The notes: a model not told the origin generated them from the letters alone. Shown: positions 55,524 to 64,000, counted from the first letter of the stretch. The stretch: DNA of 64,000 nucleotides from Rhodobacter flavimaris (GCF_021378075.1 NZ_JAJUOS010000001.1:62001-126000), one strand, 5' to 3'. Program-made: numbers and translations.

Positions 55524-57374
55524 TTACTGCATCTGGGCCTGCACCGCGTTGATCGCGGTGCTGTCGATCGTCATGCCGGCCTCGGCCTGCGCGGCGCGCG
55601 CGTAAAAGTCCAGCAGGTCATTCGCGACCGACTGCGCAAGCCGCGTTTCAAGCAACTGACGCATCTGCGCGACGTCTTCCGAGGCGCCGTCGGCGGCGTT
55701 CACGCCTTCGACCTGCACCACGACGACCTTGCCGTCACCCTCGACGATCGCGGCCTTGCCGGGCGCGGTGTCGAACGCGGTGTCAACGAGGGTCGCGGGC
55801 AGGTTCTCAAGGAAGCTCGAACGCTGGAGCGCGCCGACGGTGCTGACCAGCACGCCTTGCGAGCCAAGCGTGGCGCCGCCCTCGATGGCTGCCTTGATGG
55901 CTTCGGCACGGGCCAACTTGAGCTTGGCGGTCTCGGCCGCGCGCCAGCTTGCTTCCACCTGATCGCGTACCTCATCGAAGGGGATCAGCGCGGGCGGGGT
56001 GATGCCATCAAGGCGCAGTGCGAACACGCCGCCATCGTCCAGCGAACCCAGTTCCGGGAAATCCTCGGCCGTCACAGCCGCTGCAGCATCGCGGAAGGCC
56101 TCATAACCCGCGAGGCCCTCATCAGTATTGGGCGCCAGCGAGATATGACCCAGTTCCATGTCGGTCTCATCAGCCATTTGCTCAAGCGTTGCGCCACCGG
56201 CCAGACGGTCTTCCAGATCGGCGCGCGCATCGTCGATCAAACGGCGGGCGCGGTCCATGCGCGCCTCGGCCGAAAGTTCCTCGCGCGCTTCCTCGAAGGT
56301 GGTGTTCTGCTCGGCGATGATTGCGTTCATCGAGAAGAGCGCGGGGCCAAGGTCGGTGTCGATCGGGCCGACGACGCCGGGCGTTTCCAGCGCGAAAACG
56401 GCCTCGCCTGCGGCACCAAGGTCACCTTGAGAGGGTTCGCCCAGGTCGATGTCATCCAGCGTCAGGCCGCGCTCGGCCGCGAGATCGGCAAAGCTGACTT
56501 CGCCCGCGTCAAGGCGCGCCTTGGCGGCTGCGGCCTCTTCGGTGGTCGGGTAAACCAGCTTTTCGACCATGCGCTTTTCGGGCTGCACATAGTCGTCCTT
56601 GCGTGCCTCATAGGCGGCTTGCAGGGCGGCCTCGTCGAGCGTGACCTTGTCGGCCATCATCTCGGGCGACAGCCAGACATAGCTGATCTCGCGCAGCTCG
56701 GGGCGGGTGAAATCGCCCGCGTGGTCCTGATGCCAAGCGGTGAGCATCTCTTCGGTCGGCTCGGGAACGGTTTCGGTCAGGTCAGCGCCAGTGATTTCGG
56801 CATAAGAAATCGTGCGCTCCTCGGTCAGGTAGGTTGCATAGGCATCCACCACGCCCGCAGGCGCCTTCACGCCCGCAGCCACCGCCGCCTGCATGATCGA
56901 GCGCGCGGCATCGGCGCGCAGACGCTCTTCGAATTGTACCTCGGTATAGCCCTCTTGGCGCAGCGCGAGGCGGTAGGTCTCGCGGTCGAACTTGCCGTCA
57001 AGGCCTTGGAAGGCGCGGGCTTGGGTGATCTGGCGGTGAATCTCGGCGTCGCCAACCGAGAGGCCGATCTGGCGCGCGGCTTCGCTGACGGCGGCCTGAC
57101 CGAACATGCGGCCCTGCACCTGACGGTCGAGACCCATCTGCTTGGCTTCGGCGATGGTGAAGGGGCGGCCGATCTGCGCGGTGGCGGCGTTCATCTCGTC
57201 GCGCAGCGCGCGGGCGTAATCGTTGACCGAAATCTCGGTTTCGCCGACCGAGCCGATCGCGGTCGTGCGCCCGCCGAAGTTGGTCATGCCGAAGCCGCCA
57301 AGCCCCAGTACCAGCATCGCCAGCAGCACCCAGACAACCACGCTCTTGCCATGGCTACGCAGCTTGTTCGACAT
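55524..57374 (-). CDS. PpiD-like periplasmic peptidyl-prolyl isomerase/chaperone
   Basis: The 616-residue protein has a short cytoplasmic head, one membrane anchor (about 10-30, VVVWVLLAMLVLGLGGFG), a SurA-N-like helical domain and, around residues 240-360, a rotamase-like region (KRMVEKLVYPTTEEAAAAKARL, in part), degenerate compared with active parvulins. Alanine-rich helices fill the C-terminus. This fits PpiD, a Sec-translocon chaperone. Its size is usual. Confidence 0.88.
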   Translation of the reverse strand: MSNKLRSHGKSVVVWVLLAMLVLGLGGFGMTNFGGRTTAIGSVGETEISVNDYARALRDEMNAATAQIGRPFTIAEAKQMGLDRQVQGRMFGQAAVSEAARQIGLSVGDAEIHRQITQARAFQGLDGKFDRETYRLALRQEGYTEVQFEERLRADAARSIMQAAVAAGVKAPAGVVDAYATYLTEERTISYAEITGADLTETVPEPTEEMLTAWHQDHAGDFTRPELREISYVWLSPEMMADKVTLDEAALQAAYEARKDDYVQPEKRMVEKLVYPTTEEAAAAKARLDAGEVSFADLAAERGLTLDDIDLGEPSQGDLGAAGEAVFALETPGVVGPIDTDLGPALFSMNAIIAEQNTTFEEAREELSAEARMDRARRLIDDARADLEDRLAGGATLEQMADETDMELGHISLAPNTDEGLAGYEAFRDAAAAVTAEDFPELGSLDDGGVFALRLDGITPPALIPFDEVRDQVEASWRAAETAKLKLARAEAIKAAIEGGATLGSQGVLVSTVGALQRSSFLENLPATLVDTAFDTAPGKAAIVEGDGKVVVVQVEGVNAADGASEDVAQMRQLLETRLAQSVANDLLDFYARAAQAEAGMTIDSTAINAVQAQMQ

Positions 57375-57442
57375 GGGGCGTCCTCCCGCTCATTTCCGGT
57401 CGTTTTGGGGTGTTTAGGGCTTTGCGGTAAGGGCCGCAAGGC

Positions 57443-58624
57443 TCAGGGCGTCGCTTGGGCCAGCCGTTCCATCAATTGCGCGATCCCGGCGGCATCCACA
57501 TTGGCGAAAGCGATGCGCAACTGGCGTTGCCCGGCCAGGTCTTCGGCGGGCATGAACATCGTGCCGGGCAGCAGCAGCACGCCCGCCTCTTTCACCAGCC
57601 GCCGCGCGAAATCGGGCGAGGGCAGGGGCGAGGGATGCTCGACATAGGCAAAATAGGCCCCGCAGCCAAGCGTGCGCCAGCCGGGCAGGGTGGCCAGCCC
57701 CTCGGTCATCGCCTTGCGCCGCGCCAAGATCTCGGCGCGCTCGCCCGCCACCCACTGCCGCAGGTTGCGCATCCCCCAGAGCGCCGCGATCTGGCCAAGC
57801 TGGTTGGGGCAGATCGCGACCGTGTCGAGGAATTTCTCGACCTCGGCCAGACGGCTTTCGGAGGCGACGATGGCGCCGACACGGTGGCCGGTCAGGCGAT
57901 AGGCCTTCGAGAAGCTGTAGAGGTGGATCAGCCGGTCGTCCCAGTCCGGGTCAGCAAAGAGGTCATGCGGCGCGCCGCTGCGGGCGTCAAAATCGCGGTA
58001 GGTCTCATCAAGGATCAGCGCAAGGCCGCGCGCCTGCGCCAGCTCGTAGAAGGCGCGCACGAGCGAGGCGGGATACTCGACCCCACCGGGATTGTTCGGC
58101 GTGACCAGAACAATCGCCCGTGTGCGCGGCGTGATCAGCGCCGCGGCATGTTCCGGGTCAGGCAGCAGATCGGCGCCAGTCGCAAGCGGCACGGCATTCA
58201 CCGAGCTCATGTCGAGCCACATTTTGTGGTTGAAATACCAAGGAGTTGGAAGAAGAACTTCATCCCCCGGACCGGCCAGGGTTGCCATCACCGCGCAGAA
58301 GGCCTGATTGCAGCCCTGGGTGATTGCGACCTGACGGCGGTGGATCGTGCCGCCATAGGCCTCGGACCACTGATGCGCCAGTTCCAGCCGCAGATCGTCG
58401 AGGCCCAGAACCGGGCCATAGAGATGCGCGGCGGGGTTCGTGAGCGCCGCCTCGGCAATGGCCTGACGCAGCGGCTCGGGCGGCGGATCGACGGGCGCGG
58501 CCTGGCTCACGTTGATCAGCGGGCGCTCGGGCGGGAAGACCATCCCGTCAAGCCAGCGCCGCGCCTCCATCACCGGGGGCGGGAAGGTCGCGGCCAGCGC
58601 GGGGTTGAGCGGGAAGAGGGTCAT
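57443..58624 (-). CDS. Class I/II PLP-dependent aminotransferase
   Basis: The 393-residue fold-type I aminotransferase has the substrate/PLP regions NVSQAAPVDPPPE, TQGCNQAFCAVMA, VTPNNPGG and the Schiff-base lysine in YSFSKAYRLTGHRVG. Substrate cannot be named; aspartate/aromatic-type enzymes look like this. Start at 58624 (MTLFPL) follows a GAGCC-rich region; a 24-codon upstream extension looks spurious. Confidence 0.88.
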   Translation of the reverse strand: MTLFPLNPALAATFPPPVMEARRWLDGMVFPPERPLINVSQAAPVDPPPEPLRQAIAEAALTNPAAHLYGPVLGLDDLRLELAHQWSEAYGGTIHRRQVAITQGCNQAFCAVMATLAGPGDEVLLPTPWYFNHKMWLDMSSVNAVPLATGADLLPDPEHAAALITPRTRAIVLVTPNNPGGVEYPASLVRAFYELAQARGLALILDETYRDFDARSGAPHDLFADPDWDDRLIHLYSFSKAYRLTGHRVGAIVASESRLAEVEKFLDTVAICPNQLGQIAALWGMRNLRQWVAGERAEILARRKAMTEGLATLPGWRTLGCGAYFAYVEHPSPLPSPDFARRLVKEAGVLLLPGTMFMPAEDLAGQRQLRIAFANVDAAGIAQLMERLAQATP

Positions 58625-58661
58625 GATGCGGCTCCGAGGGGACTCGGGCCCGAGCCTAGGG

Positions 58662-59150
58662 TCAGCGCCCGCCGAAGGAAAGCCCCCGACGCACACGCCA
58701 CTCGCGCCATGTCAGCGCGATCACCAAGAGATCGAGCGCGGTCAGCGCCAGCATCATCGGGTCGTGATGCAGGCTCCAGAGGTAAAGCTGGTAGGCGATG
58801 AAGGCGCCAAGCAGCGCGATCGCCGCCGGGTAGGCCCAGAGGATGCCGCGCATCAGCAGCACAATTGCCGCCAGCTTCAGCCCGCCATGCGAGAGCAGGT
58901 AGATGCCATAGAAGCTTTGCGTTTCAACCGAGAGCGACTGCGCCCCATGCAAGAGCGCATTGGCCACCACGTCGCGCGGGTCTTCGCTGAGTTCATGCAG
59001 CGTCACGCGCTGCGCCAGTTCCACCAGATACCCATCGCGCAGCACCAGCAGAACCACGCCTGAGAGCGTCTCGGTCAGGGCAAACAGCCCTTTGGCCAGC
59101 AGGCTCGCCTCAAAGAGCCAGTGCAGGAAGGCACCGACCCGGGCACGCAT
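58662..59150 (-). CDS. DUF2127 membrane protein
   Basis: The 162-residue protein has about four hydrophobic segments and the DUF2127 features LFEASLLAKGLFALTETLSG and LLSHGGLKLAAIVLLMRG (in parts). Function is unknown. It starts on the stop of gpt (TGATG, one-base overlap), so the two are translationally coupled. Confidence 0.85.
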   Translation of the reverse strand: MRARVGAFLHWLFEASLLAKGLFALTETLSGVVLLVLRDGYLVELAQRVTLHELSEDPRDVVANALLHGAQSLSVETQSFYGIYLLSHGGLKLAAIVLLMRGILWAYPAAIALLGAFIAYQLYLWSLHHDPMMLALTALDLLVIALTWREWRVRRGLSFGGR

Positions 59151-59656
59151 CAGGAATCGGTGCCGCGATAGGGCTGGACGTATTGCAGCGCCATGTCCCA
59201 GGGGAAGAAGATCCAGGTGTCCTGGCTCACCTCGGTGATGAAGGTGTCCACCTGCTCGCGGCCCTTGGGCTTGGCGTAGACGGTGGCGAAATGCGCCTTG
59301 GGATAGAGGCGGCGCACCAGCTCCAGCGTGCGGCCCGAGTCGACGAGGTCATCAACGATCAGGATGCCCTCGCCATCGCCCATCAGATCCGCCTGCGGCG
59401 ATTTGGTCACGACCGGTTCGCGCTGCGTCTGGTGGCTGTAGCTTTTGACCGAGATCGTATCGACCACGCGGATGTCGAGTTCCCGTGCGACGATGGCGGC
59501 CGGAACCAGCCCGCCGCGGGTGATGCCGACGACCGCCTTCCATGCGCCCGCATCCGGGCCCTTGCCATCAAGCCGCCATGCCAGCGCGCGCGCATCGCGG
59601 TGCAGCTGGTCCCAGCTTACATGAAAGCCTTTTTCATGCGGCAAACGGTCGTTCAT
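59150..59656 (-). CDS. gpt: Xanthine-guanine phosphoribosyltransferase
   Basis: The 168-residue purine-salvage enzyme transfers phosphoribose from PRPP to xanthine or guanine. The PRPP motif is [15 protein letters not shown] and the base-binding end is [14 protein letters not shown], as in [17 protein letters not shown] is the early conserved block. Cytoplasmic, possibly membrane associated as in E. coli. Confidence 0.93.
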   Translation of the reverse strand: MNDRLPHEKGFHVSWDQLHRDARALAWRLDGKGPDAGAWKAVVGITRGGLVPAAIVARELDIRVVDTISVKSYSHQTQREPVVTKSPQADLMGDGEGILIVDDLVDSGRTLELVRRLYPKAHFATVYAKPKGREQVDTFITEVSQDTWIFFPWDMALQYVQPYRGTDS

Positions 59657-59665
59657 GGCAGCCTC

Positions 59666-60283
59666 TTACGTCAGAGCAAGCTTGAGTCCGAGGGCCGCCA
59701 GAAGGCCCCCGAAGATCCGGTCGATCGTGGTTTTCAGGTTCAGATAGCCGCGCCGCGTCCGCTCAAGCGAGAAGATACGCGCAACGATCACGTTCCAGCC
59801 CGCGTCATTCACGAAAATGATCAGCAGGATCAGGGCATAGGCCCAGATCGGCGCATCCGGCGGAACGAAGGTCAGGAAGATCGTGCCGAAGAAGACGGCG
59901 GGCTTGGGGTTGGCCAGTTGCGTCGCGATCCCTTGCCAGACAAGGCCAAGGTTCGAGCGGCTAGAGACCACTTCGGCCATTCGATCGTCCATCGGCTCGG
60001 GCGCGTGGCGCCACATCTTGTAGGCCAGATAGATCAGATAGGCCGCGCCCGCGAATTTCAGCGCGGTCAGCAGGGCCGGGGCCACGCGGAACAGGATCGC
60101 AAGGCCGAACAGCGCGGCACAGACCCAGATGCAGGCGCCAAGGCCGATGCCCACCGCCAGCCAGGAGCCGCGCGCGAAACCCTCGCGCAGGCCGGTCCGG
60201 GCCGCCAGCAGAACCGCCGGCCCGGGCGAGATCGCCGCCGCGAGGTGCACGAAATAGATCGCGACAAATGCGGCCAGCGTCAT
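59666..60283 (-). CDS. LysE-family amino acid exporter
   Basis: The 205-residue protein has six hydrophobic helices and the LysE/RhtB markers SPGPAVLLAARTGLREGFARG and the LANPKPAVFF motif. It probably exports an amino acid or similar metabolite; the substrate is not predictable. Starts three bases after fabI. Confidence 0.9.
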   Translation of the reverse strand: MTLAAFVAIYFVHLAAAISPGPAVLLAARTGLREGFARGSWLAVGIGLGACIWVCAALFGLAILFRVAPALLTALKFAGAAYLIYLAYKMWRHAPEPMDDRMAEVVSSRSNLGLVWQGIATQLANPKPAVFFGTIFLTFVPPDAPIWAYALILLIIFVNDAGWNVIVARIFSLERTRRGYLNLKTTIDRIFGGLLAALGLKLALT

Positions 60284-60286
60284 GAT

Positions 60287-61108
60287 TCAGTCCTTACGGC
60301 CCGTGACGACGTCGATATCGGGCGCATCCACCGCCTTCATGCCGACGACATGATAGCCCGCGTCCACGTGCAGGTTCTCGCCCGTGGTGCCCGAGCCCAG
60401 ATCCGACAGCAGGTAAAGCGCGGCCTTGCCGACCTCTTCCTGCGTCACGTTGCGGCGAAGGGGCGAGTTCAGCTCGTTCCACTTCATGATGTAGCGGAAA
60501 TCGCCGATGCCCGAGGCGGCCAGCGTCTTGATCGGACCGGCCGAGATCGCATTGCAGCGGATACCGACCTTGCCGAGGTCTTCGGCGATATACTTGACCG
60601 AGGCCTCCAGCGCCGCCTTGGCCACGCCCATCACGTTATAATGCGGCATGACCTGCTCGGCGCCGTAATAGGTCAGCGTCAGCAGCGAGCCGCCATTGGG
60701 CATCAGCGCCGAGGCGCGGGCGCAGACAGCGGTGAACGAATAGACCGAGATGTCCATCGTCATGCCGAAATTGGCGCGCGAGGTATCGACATAACGGCCG
60801 CGCAGCTCGTTCTTGTCCGAGAAGCCGATCGCGTGGACGACGAAGTCGATCGTGCCCCAGGTTTCCTTCAACCCCTCGAACAGGGCATCCATGCTGGCCT
60901 CGTCGGCCACGTCGCATTCAAAAAGCAGGGGCGTGCCGAGCGAGGCGGCCAGCGGCTCCACCCGTTTCTTCAGCGCTTCGCCCTGATAGGAGAAAGCCAA
61001 CTCGGCGCCCGCATCGGCGCAGGCCTTGGCGATACCCCAGGCGATGGATTTATCGTTGGCAAGGCCCATGATAAGGCCGCGCTTGCCCGCCATCAGGTTG
61101 TTCGACAT
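60287..61108 (-). CDS. fabI: Enoyl-[acyl-carrier-protein] reductase FabI
   Basis: The 273-residue NADH-dependent enzyme completes the fatty-acid elongation cycle. The cofactor motif GLANDKSIAWGIAKA and the catalytic Tyr-X6-Lys in TYYGAEQVMPHYNVMGVAKAALE (in parts) are intact. ATG 61108 (MSNNLMAGKRG) has a GGGAAACCCGAG leader; the 25-codon upstream frame is rejected. It is divergent from pdxH. Confidence 0.95.
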   Translation of the reverse strand: MSNNLMAGKRGLIMGLANDKSIAWGIAKACADAGAELAFSYQGEALKKRVEPLAASLGTPLLFECDVADEASMDALFEGLKETWGTIDFVVHAIGFSDKNELRGRYVDTSRANFGMTMDISVYSFTAVCARASALMPNGGSLLTLTYYGAEQVMPHYNVMGVAKAALEASVKYIAEDLGKVGIRCNAISAGPIKTLAASGIGDFRYIMKWNELNSPLRRNVTQEEVGKAALYLLSDLGSGTTGENLHVDAGYHVVGMKAVDAPDIDVVTGRKD

Positions 61109-61196
61109 CTCGGGTTTCCCTCGCTTCCCTCTGGTAAGTGCGCCAGCATTAGGCGAAAGCTTGAGACGCATCAAGGCCGACAAGGCCGAGGGGCGC

Positions 61197-61212
61197 TATC
61201 ATGATAACGTTA
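61197..61212. promoter_or_regulatory. AT-rich nested palindromes before pdxH
   Basis: The 10-bp palindrome TATCATGATA (61197-61206) is immediately overlapped by TAACGTTA (61205-61212), 17 bases before the pdxH start. They may form a regulator-binding site in the fabI/pdxH divergent region. Confidence 0.35.
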
Positions 61213-61228
61213 CGGAAGCGGGGGTGTC

Positions 61229-61852
61229 ATGAGTGACAGATCGGGAATTTTCGCGGGGGAAGACCCCTTTGTCATCGCGCAAGCCTGGCTGAGCGAGGCC
61301 GAAGAGAGCGAGATCAACGATCCCAACGCGATCGCCTTGGCCAGCGTTGACGCCGAGGGGTTGCCCAATGTGCGCATGGTCTTGCTGAAAGAGATCGAAG
61401 CGCAGAGCGCGCCCTCGGGCGGCGCATTCGTCTTCTATACGAACTACACCTCGGCCAAAGGTGTCGAGATCGAGCAGGCGGGCAAGGCCGCCTTCGTGAT
61501 GCATTGGAAAAGCCTGCGACGTCAGATCCGGGTGCGCGGCCTGACCTCGCGCGAGGAGGGGTCGCAGGCCGACGAGTATTATGCATCGCGTTCGCTCAAG
61601 TCGCGGCTCGGGGCCTGGGCCTCGCATCAAAGCCAGCCGCTCAGTTCGCGCACGGCGCTGATGGCCGAGGTCGCCAAGGTTACTGCCGCGCATGGCACGA
61701 ACCCCAAGCGTCCCCCGTTTTGGGGAGGTATTCGCATCACTCCGCTAGAGATCGAGTTCTGGGCCGATGGTGCATTTCGTCTGCACGACAGGTTCCGCTG
61801 GCGCCGTCCGGACCCGCATTCTGCTTGGGAAATCCTGCGTTTGAACCCCTGA
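61229..61852 (+). CDS. pdxH: Pyridoxamine 5'-phosphate oxidase
   Basis: The 207-residue FMN enzyme makes pyridoxal 5'-phosphate. Family blocks are [24 protein letters not shown] (in parts), [19 protein letters not shown] and the C-terminal [17 protein letters not shown] tail. GGGGGTGTC precedes the ATG. It is divergent from fabI. Confidence 0.94.
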   Translation: MSDRSGIFAGEDPFVIAQAWLSEAEESEINDPNAIALASVDAEGLPNVRMVLLKEIEAQSAPSGGAFVFYTNYTSAKGVEIEQAGKAAFVMHWKSLRRQIRVRGLTSREEGSQADEYYASRSLKSRLGAWASHQSQPLSSRTALMAEVAKVTAAHGTNPKRPPFWGGIRITPLEIEFWADGAFRLHDRFRWRRPDPHSAWEILRLNP

Positions 61853-61990
61853 ATTTCGCGCTTCGTGAAATGACAGGCGATAGCAATTCTAAGTTTTTTT
61901 GCTTGAAACCGGCGTATGTCGTGTGAGAGTTGGCAGACCTGACCTGTCCAGACACATAACAAGGCGCAAAGCCGGAAGCGGATCACTGGA

Positions 61991-62527
61991 ATGAACGAAC
62001 AGCATATCGAAACCAAGGAAGTCACCGGCAAGGTGAAATGGTTCGACCCTGTCAAAGGATTTGGCTTCATTCTGGACTCCGAAGGGGGGCCGGACATTCT
62101 GCTTCATGCCAATGTGCTGCGGAACTTCGGTCAGGGCTCGGTTGCCGATAACGCGGGGATTCGGGTGCTGGTGCAGGCGACGCCGCGCGGGGCGCAGGCG
62201 GTCGAGGTGCTGGAGATCGAACCCCCAGAGGGCGAAGAGAAACCCGCGCCGATCGAGGATCTGGGCGAGACCGATCCCGCCGAGATCGCGGCGCTGCCGC
62301 TGGAACCCGCGCGGGTGAAGTGGTTCGATAAGGTAAAGGGATTCGGGTTTGCGAACGTCTTCGGGCGCCCCGAGGATGTATTCGTGCATATCGAGGTCCT
62401 TCGCCGTTCGGGCTTTTCCGATCTGGCGCCGGGCGAGGCGATTTGCCTGCGCGTGATCGAAGGCAAGCGTGGCCGCATGGCGGCTCAGGTGGTGTCGTGG
62501 GAAGCCGCATTGCGTCAGGGGCGCTAG
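61991..62527 (+). CDS. Tandem cold-shock-domain protein
   Basis: The 178-residue protein carries two cold-shock domains, each with an RNP1-type GxGF motif: GKVKWFDPVKGFGFI (about 14-28) and ARVKWFDKVKGFGFA (about 108-122), linked by an acidic region (PEGEEKPAPIEDLGETDPAE). Two-domain CspA relatives are common in alphaproteobacteria and bind single-stranded nucleic acid. Its 3' end overlaps the DUF192 gene by 31 bases. Confidence 0.93.
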   Translation: MNEQHIETKEVTGKVKWFDPVKGFGFILDSEGGPDILLHANVLRNFGQGSVADNAGIRVLVQATPRGAQAVEVLEIEPPEGEEKPAPIEDLGETDPAEIAALPLEPARVKWFDKVKGFGFANVFGRPEDVFVHIEVLRRSGFSDLAPGEAICLRVIEGKRGRMAAQVVSWEAALRQGR

Positions 62528-62982
62528 GGGCGCTTATCTTGCTGGCCTCGGTCGGTACGGCTTTGGCCGCGCCTTGCCGCGAGGATGTCGCCCTGTTCCG
62601 TCTGCCCGACGGGCGCGAGGCGCGCTTTTCCGTTGAGATCGCCGATGATGCGGAAGAACGCGCGCAGGGCCTGATGGGCCGCACGAAAATGGCTGCCGGG
62701 GCAGGAATGCTCTTTGTCTATGAGGCAGAGCACGAGGTTGCCTTCTGGATGCGCAACACGCTCATTCCGCTCGACATGATCTTCATCGACGCATCGGGGC
62801 GGGTGGTCTCGGTCCATGCCAATGCCAAGCCGCATGACGAGACGCCGATTCCTTCGAAACTTCCCGTTCGGATGGTGCTTGAGATCAACGGCGGGCTGGC
62901 CACGCGAATTGGCATCGTGCCGGGGGCCGAACTGGCACACCCCGCGCTGGATCAGTCACTAGCGTCCTGGCGCTGCGACTAG
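62497..62982 (+). CDS. Exported DUF192 protein
   Basis: The 161-residue protein begins at GTG 62497 (CAGGTGG upstream) with a signal peptide ending after ALA (..[14 protein letters not shown]). The DUF192 domain follows: [30 protein letters not shown] and the [13 protein letters not shown] region. The family is mostly periplasmic and functionally undefined. An ATG-less start inside the cold-shock gene is supported by the intact signal peptide; the upstream frame to 62443 is arginine-rich shadow. Confidence 0.85.
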   Translation: MGSRIASGALGALILLASVGTALAAPCREDVALFRLPDGREARFSVEIADDAEERAQGLMGRTKMAAGAGMLFVYEAEHEVAFWMRNTLIPLDMIFIDASGRVVSVHANAKPHDETPIPSKLPVRMVLEINGGLATRIGIVPGAELAHPALDQSLASWRCD

Positions 62983-63023
62983 CCCCTTTCCCTCGGGCGC
63001 ATGTGCGGTTAGGAAGAGCGCGT

Positions 63024-63100
<77 letters not shown>

Positions 63101-63181
63101 TTTCCACTGAAAATGCGCAAAATTTGGTCATCTAGGCAGCTTCGGCGCCGGAGGCGTGATCCTCAGGCCACAATTTTCGCT

Positions 63182-63311
63182 CTATCCACAAGATATTGTG
63201 TGTTGTGGATGAAGTTTATCCAGATTGTCATTTCTGCGCCGCAATAGCGCGTGAAACAAGGGAATCCGTGGACTTGCTGCGGTGCGGCATCTTTCTGACC
63301 CCTGTGGATGA
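63182..63311. promoter_or_regulatory. Cluster of four DnaA-box-like nonamers
   Basis: CTATCCACA (63182), TGTGGATGA (63204 and 63303, minus-strand TCATCCACA) and TTATCCAGA (63216) each differ from TTATCCACA at one base. They lie 280-410 bases before nrdJ and suggest DnaA control of the reductase gene; no origin genes are adjacent. The rest of the tRNA-nrdJ gap outside these and the NrdR boxes shows no gene. Confidence 0.5.
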
Positions 63312-63405
63312 ATCAAAATCGCCTTTTTGGGGCTCTTGCGCGGAAACACGTCAACTGAAAAATCGCCTTCTAGGGAAGGAAAGTTTTGTTGACCGCCCCG
63401 ACGCG

Positions 63406-63452
63406 CTACGTCAGTTTGTGTGAGCGGGTCGTAAAGCCACCAGATATAGTGG
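63406..63452. promoter_or_regulatory. Candidate NrdR box pair before nrdJ
   Basis: A 16-bp box at 63437-63452 (CCACCAGATATAGTGG) matches the NrdR consensus at 12 of 16 positions including the palindromic core. A weaker partner starts exactly 31 bases upstream (63406), the usual helical spacing of NrdR boxes. Both lie 141-187 bases before the nrdJ start and overlap a TTGACC-type promoter. Confidence 0.6.
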
Positions 63453-63592
63453 CGGCGGCGGGCGGGACAGAATCCTCACTTTCAGGTCGATCGGGTGCGG
63501 TCGGGCCAACTCTCTGCGTCGGCAGAGGGGCGGGGAAGTCTTGGCTGCTCCACGGGCAGCACGGATTTTAAAAAGGGTATGGGACAGGGCAG

Positions 63593-64000
63593 ATGAAGAT
63601 CGAACGCAAGTTCACGGCAGCAGAAACCGGCGCCTATGGCGAGATCGCTTTCACGACGACCGCATCGGAGATTCGTAACCCCGACGGCAAGATCGTGTTC
63701 CGTAATGAACACGTCGAGGTTCCCGAGGGCTGGTCGCAGGTTGCCTCGGATGTTCTGGCCCAGAAATACTTCCGCAAGGCGGGCGTTCCGGCGACGCTGA
63801 AGAAGATCAAGGAAAAGGGCGTGCCCGAGTTCCTGTGGCGCTCGGTTCCCGACACCGCCGCACTTGAAAAGCTGCCCGAAGATCAGCGCATCGTGGGCGA
63901 GACCTCGGCCAAGCAGGTCTTCGACCGTCTCGCCGGCGCCTGGACCTACTGGGGCTGGAAGGGCGGCTATTTCTCGACCGAGGAAGACGCCCGCGCCTAT
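63593..64000 (+). CDS. nrdJ: Vitamin B12-dependent ribonucleotide reductase (5' part)
   Basis: The first 136 residues of a class II (adenosylcobalamin) ribonucleotide reductase are present; the window ends inside the gene. The opening MKIERKF, EIRNPDGKIVFRNEHVEVP and the KYFRKAGVPATLKKIKEKGVPEFLW stretches (in parts) are characteristic. The enzyme makes deoxyribonucleotides independently of oxygen. GGGACAGGGCAG precedes the ATG. Upstream NrdR-like boxes suggest repression when dNTPs are plentiful. Confidence 0.92.
   Translation, partial: MKIERKFTAAETGAYGEIAFTTTASEIRNPDGKIVFRNEHVEVPEGWSQVASDVLAQKYFRKAGVPATLKKIKEKGVPEFLWRSVPDTAALEKLPEDQRIVGETSAKQVFDRLAGAWTYWGWKGGYFSTEEDARAY

Noticed and set aside
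63182-63311. Chromosomal replication origin
   Set aside because: DnaA-like boxes are present, but there are no neighbouring origin genes and no clear AT-rich unwinding element; a regulatory role is simpler.
63196-63423. 75-codon open frame between tRNA-Pro and nrdJ
   Set aside because: It runs through the DnaA-box region, has no ribosome-binding site or family resemblance, and overlaps regulatory signals.
63101-63592. Cobalamin riboswitch before the B12-dependent nrdJ
   Set aside because: I looked for the GCCACTG-type B12 box and the GGTG-CCGC core; only a loose GGGAATCC fragment is present, which is not enough.

Overview
The window reads as chromosomal DNA of a GC-rich alphaproteobacterium of the order Rhodobacterales (Paracoccus, Thioclava or Rhodovulum type). 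The evidence is a full periplasmic Sox thiosulfate-oxidation locus, a soxBDAG sarcosine oxidase operon, a LexA gene with the alphaproteobacterial GTTC-N7-GTTC box, a CtrA-like site before comEC, and typical alphaproteobacterial gene order (trpGDC-moaC-moeA-lexA; tatABC). I cannot fix the genus from sequence alone. Most of the window is core genome, and both ends cut through genes.

Layout. 1-4590: heterotetrameric sarcosine oxidase (beta partial, delta, alpha, gamma). 4591-8828: a repeat-rich gap, iron superoxide dismutase, a host-attachment-family protein, RarD, a LOG-family protein and a LysM protein. 8929-14693: Atm1-type ABC exporter, a TPR-like membrane protein, BamB, Der and a small hypothetical gene. 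14830-20519: serS and a two-gene RND efflux operon. 20587-30614: the Sox region, with soxS-soxR-soxT leftward and soxVWXYZABCD rightward; no soxEFGH follows. 30762-33656: a 38-codon membrane ORF, CorA, an aspartic protease, MarC and a short HTH regulator. 33840-37754: tatABC, a DUF815 ATPase and a DASS permease. 37794-42505: degenerate LytM/LysM lipoprotein, pcm-surE, an SDR, bioY and DUF1284. 42572-48245: gltA, gltX, comEC, lexA. 48336-57374: moeA-moaC-trpCDG, a YibQ-like protein, trpE and PpiD. 57443-62982: aminotransferase, DUF2127, gpt, LysE, fabI, pdxH, double cold-shock protein and DUF192. 63024-64000: tRNA-Pro and the start of the B12-dependent ribonucleotide reductase nrdJ.

How it works together. 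SoxXA attaches thiosulfate to the SoxY C-terminal cysteine of SoxYZ, SoxB releases sulfate, and SoxCD oxidises the sulfane sulfur. SoxV, SoxW and SoxS supply thiol reducing power to the periplasm. SoxT probably moves a sulfur species. SoxR is an ArsR-type repressor with the two cysteines spaced as in the persulfide sensor SqrR.

The strongest unusual signal is a shared 22-bp operator layout, ACAT-N14-ATGT. It occurs three times: in the soxS/soxV divergent promoter, before soxX, and before the RND efflux operon about 6 kb away. This suggests that the RND pump belongs to the SoxR regulon. Other regulatory signals worth checking are NrdR and DnaA boxes before nrdJ, a CtrA site before comEC, a perfect ACTGACA-N6-TGTCAGT operator next to an HTH gene, paired TTTGCAAA sites near bioY, and strong hairpins inside the soxZ-soxA-soxB transcript.
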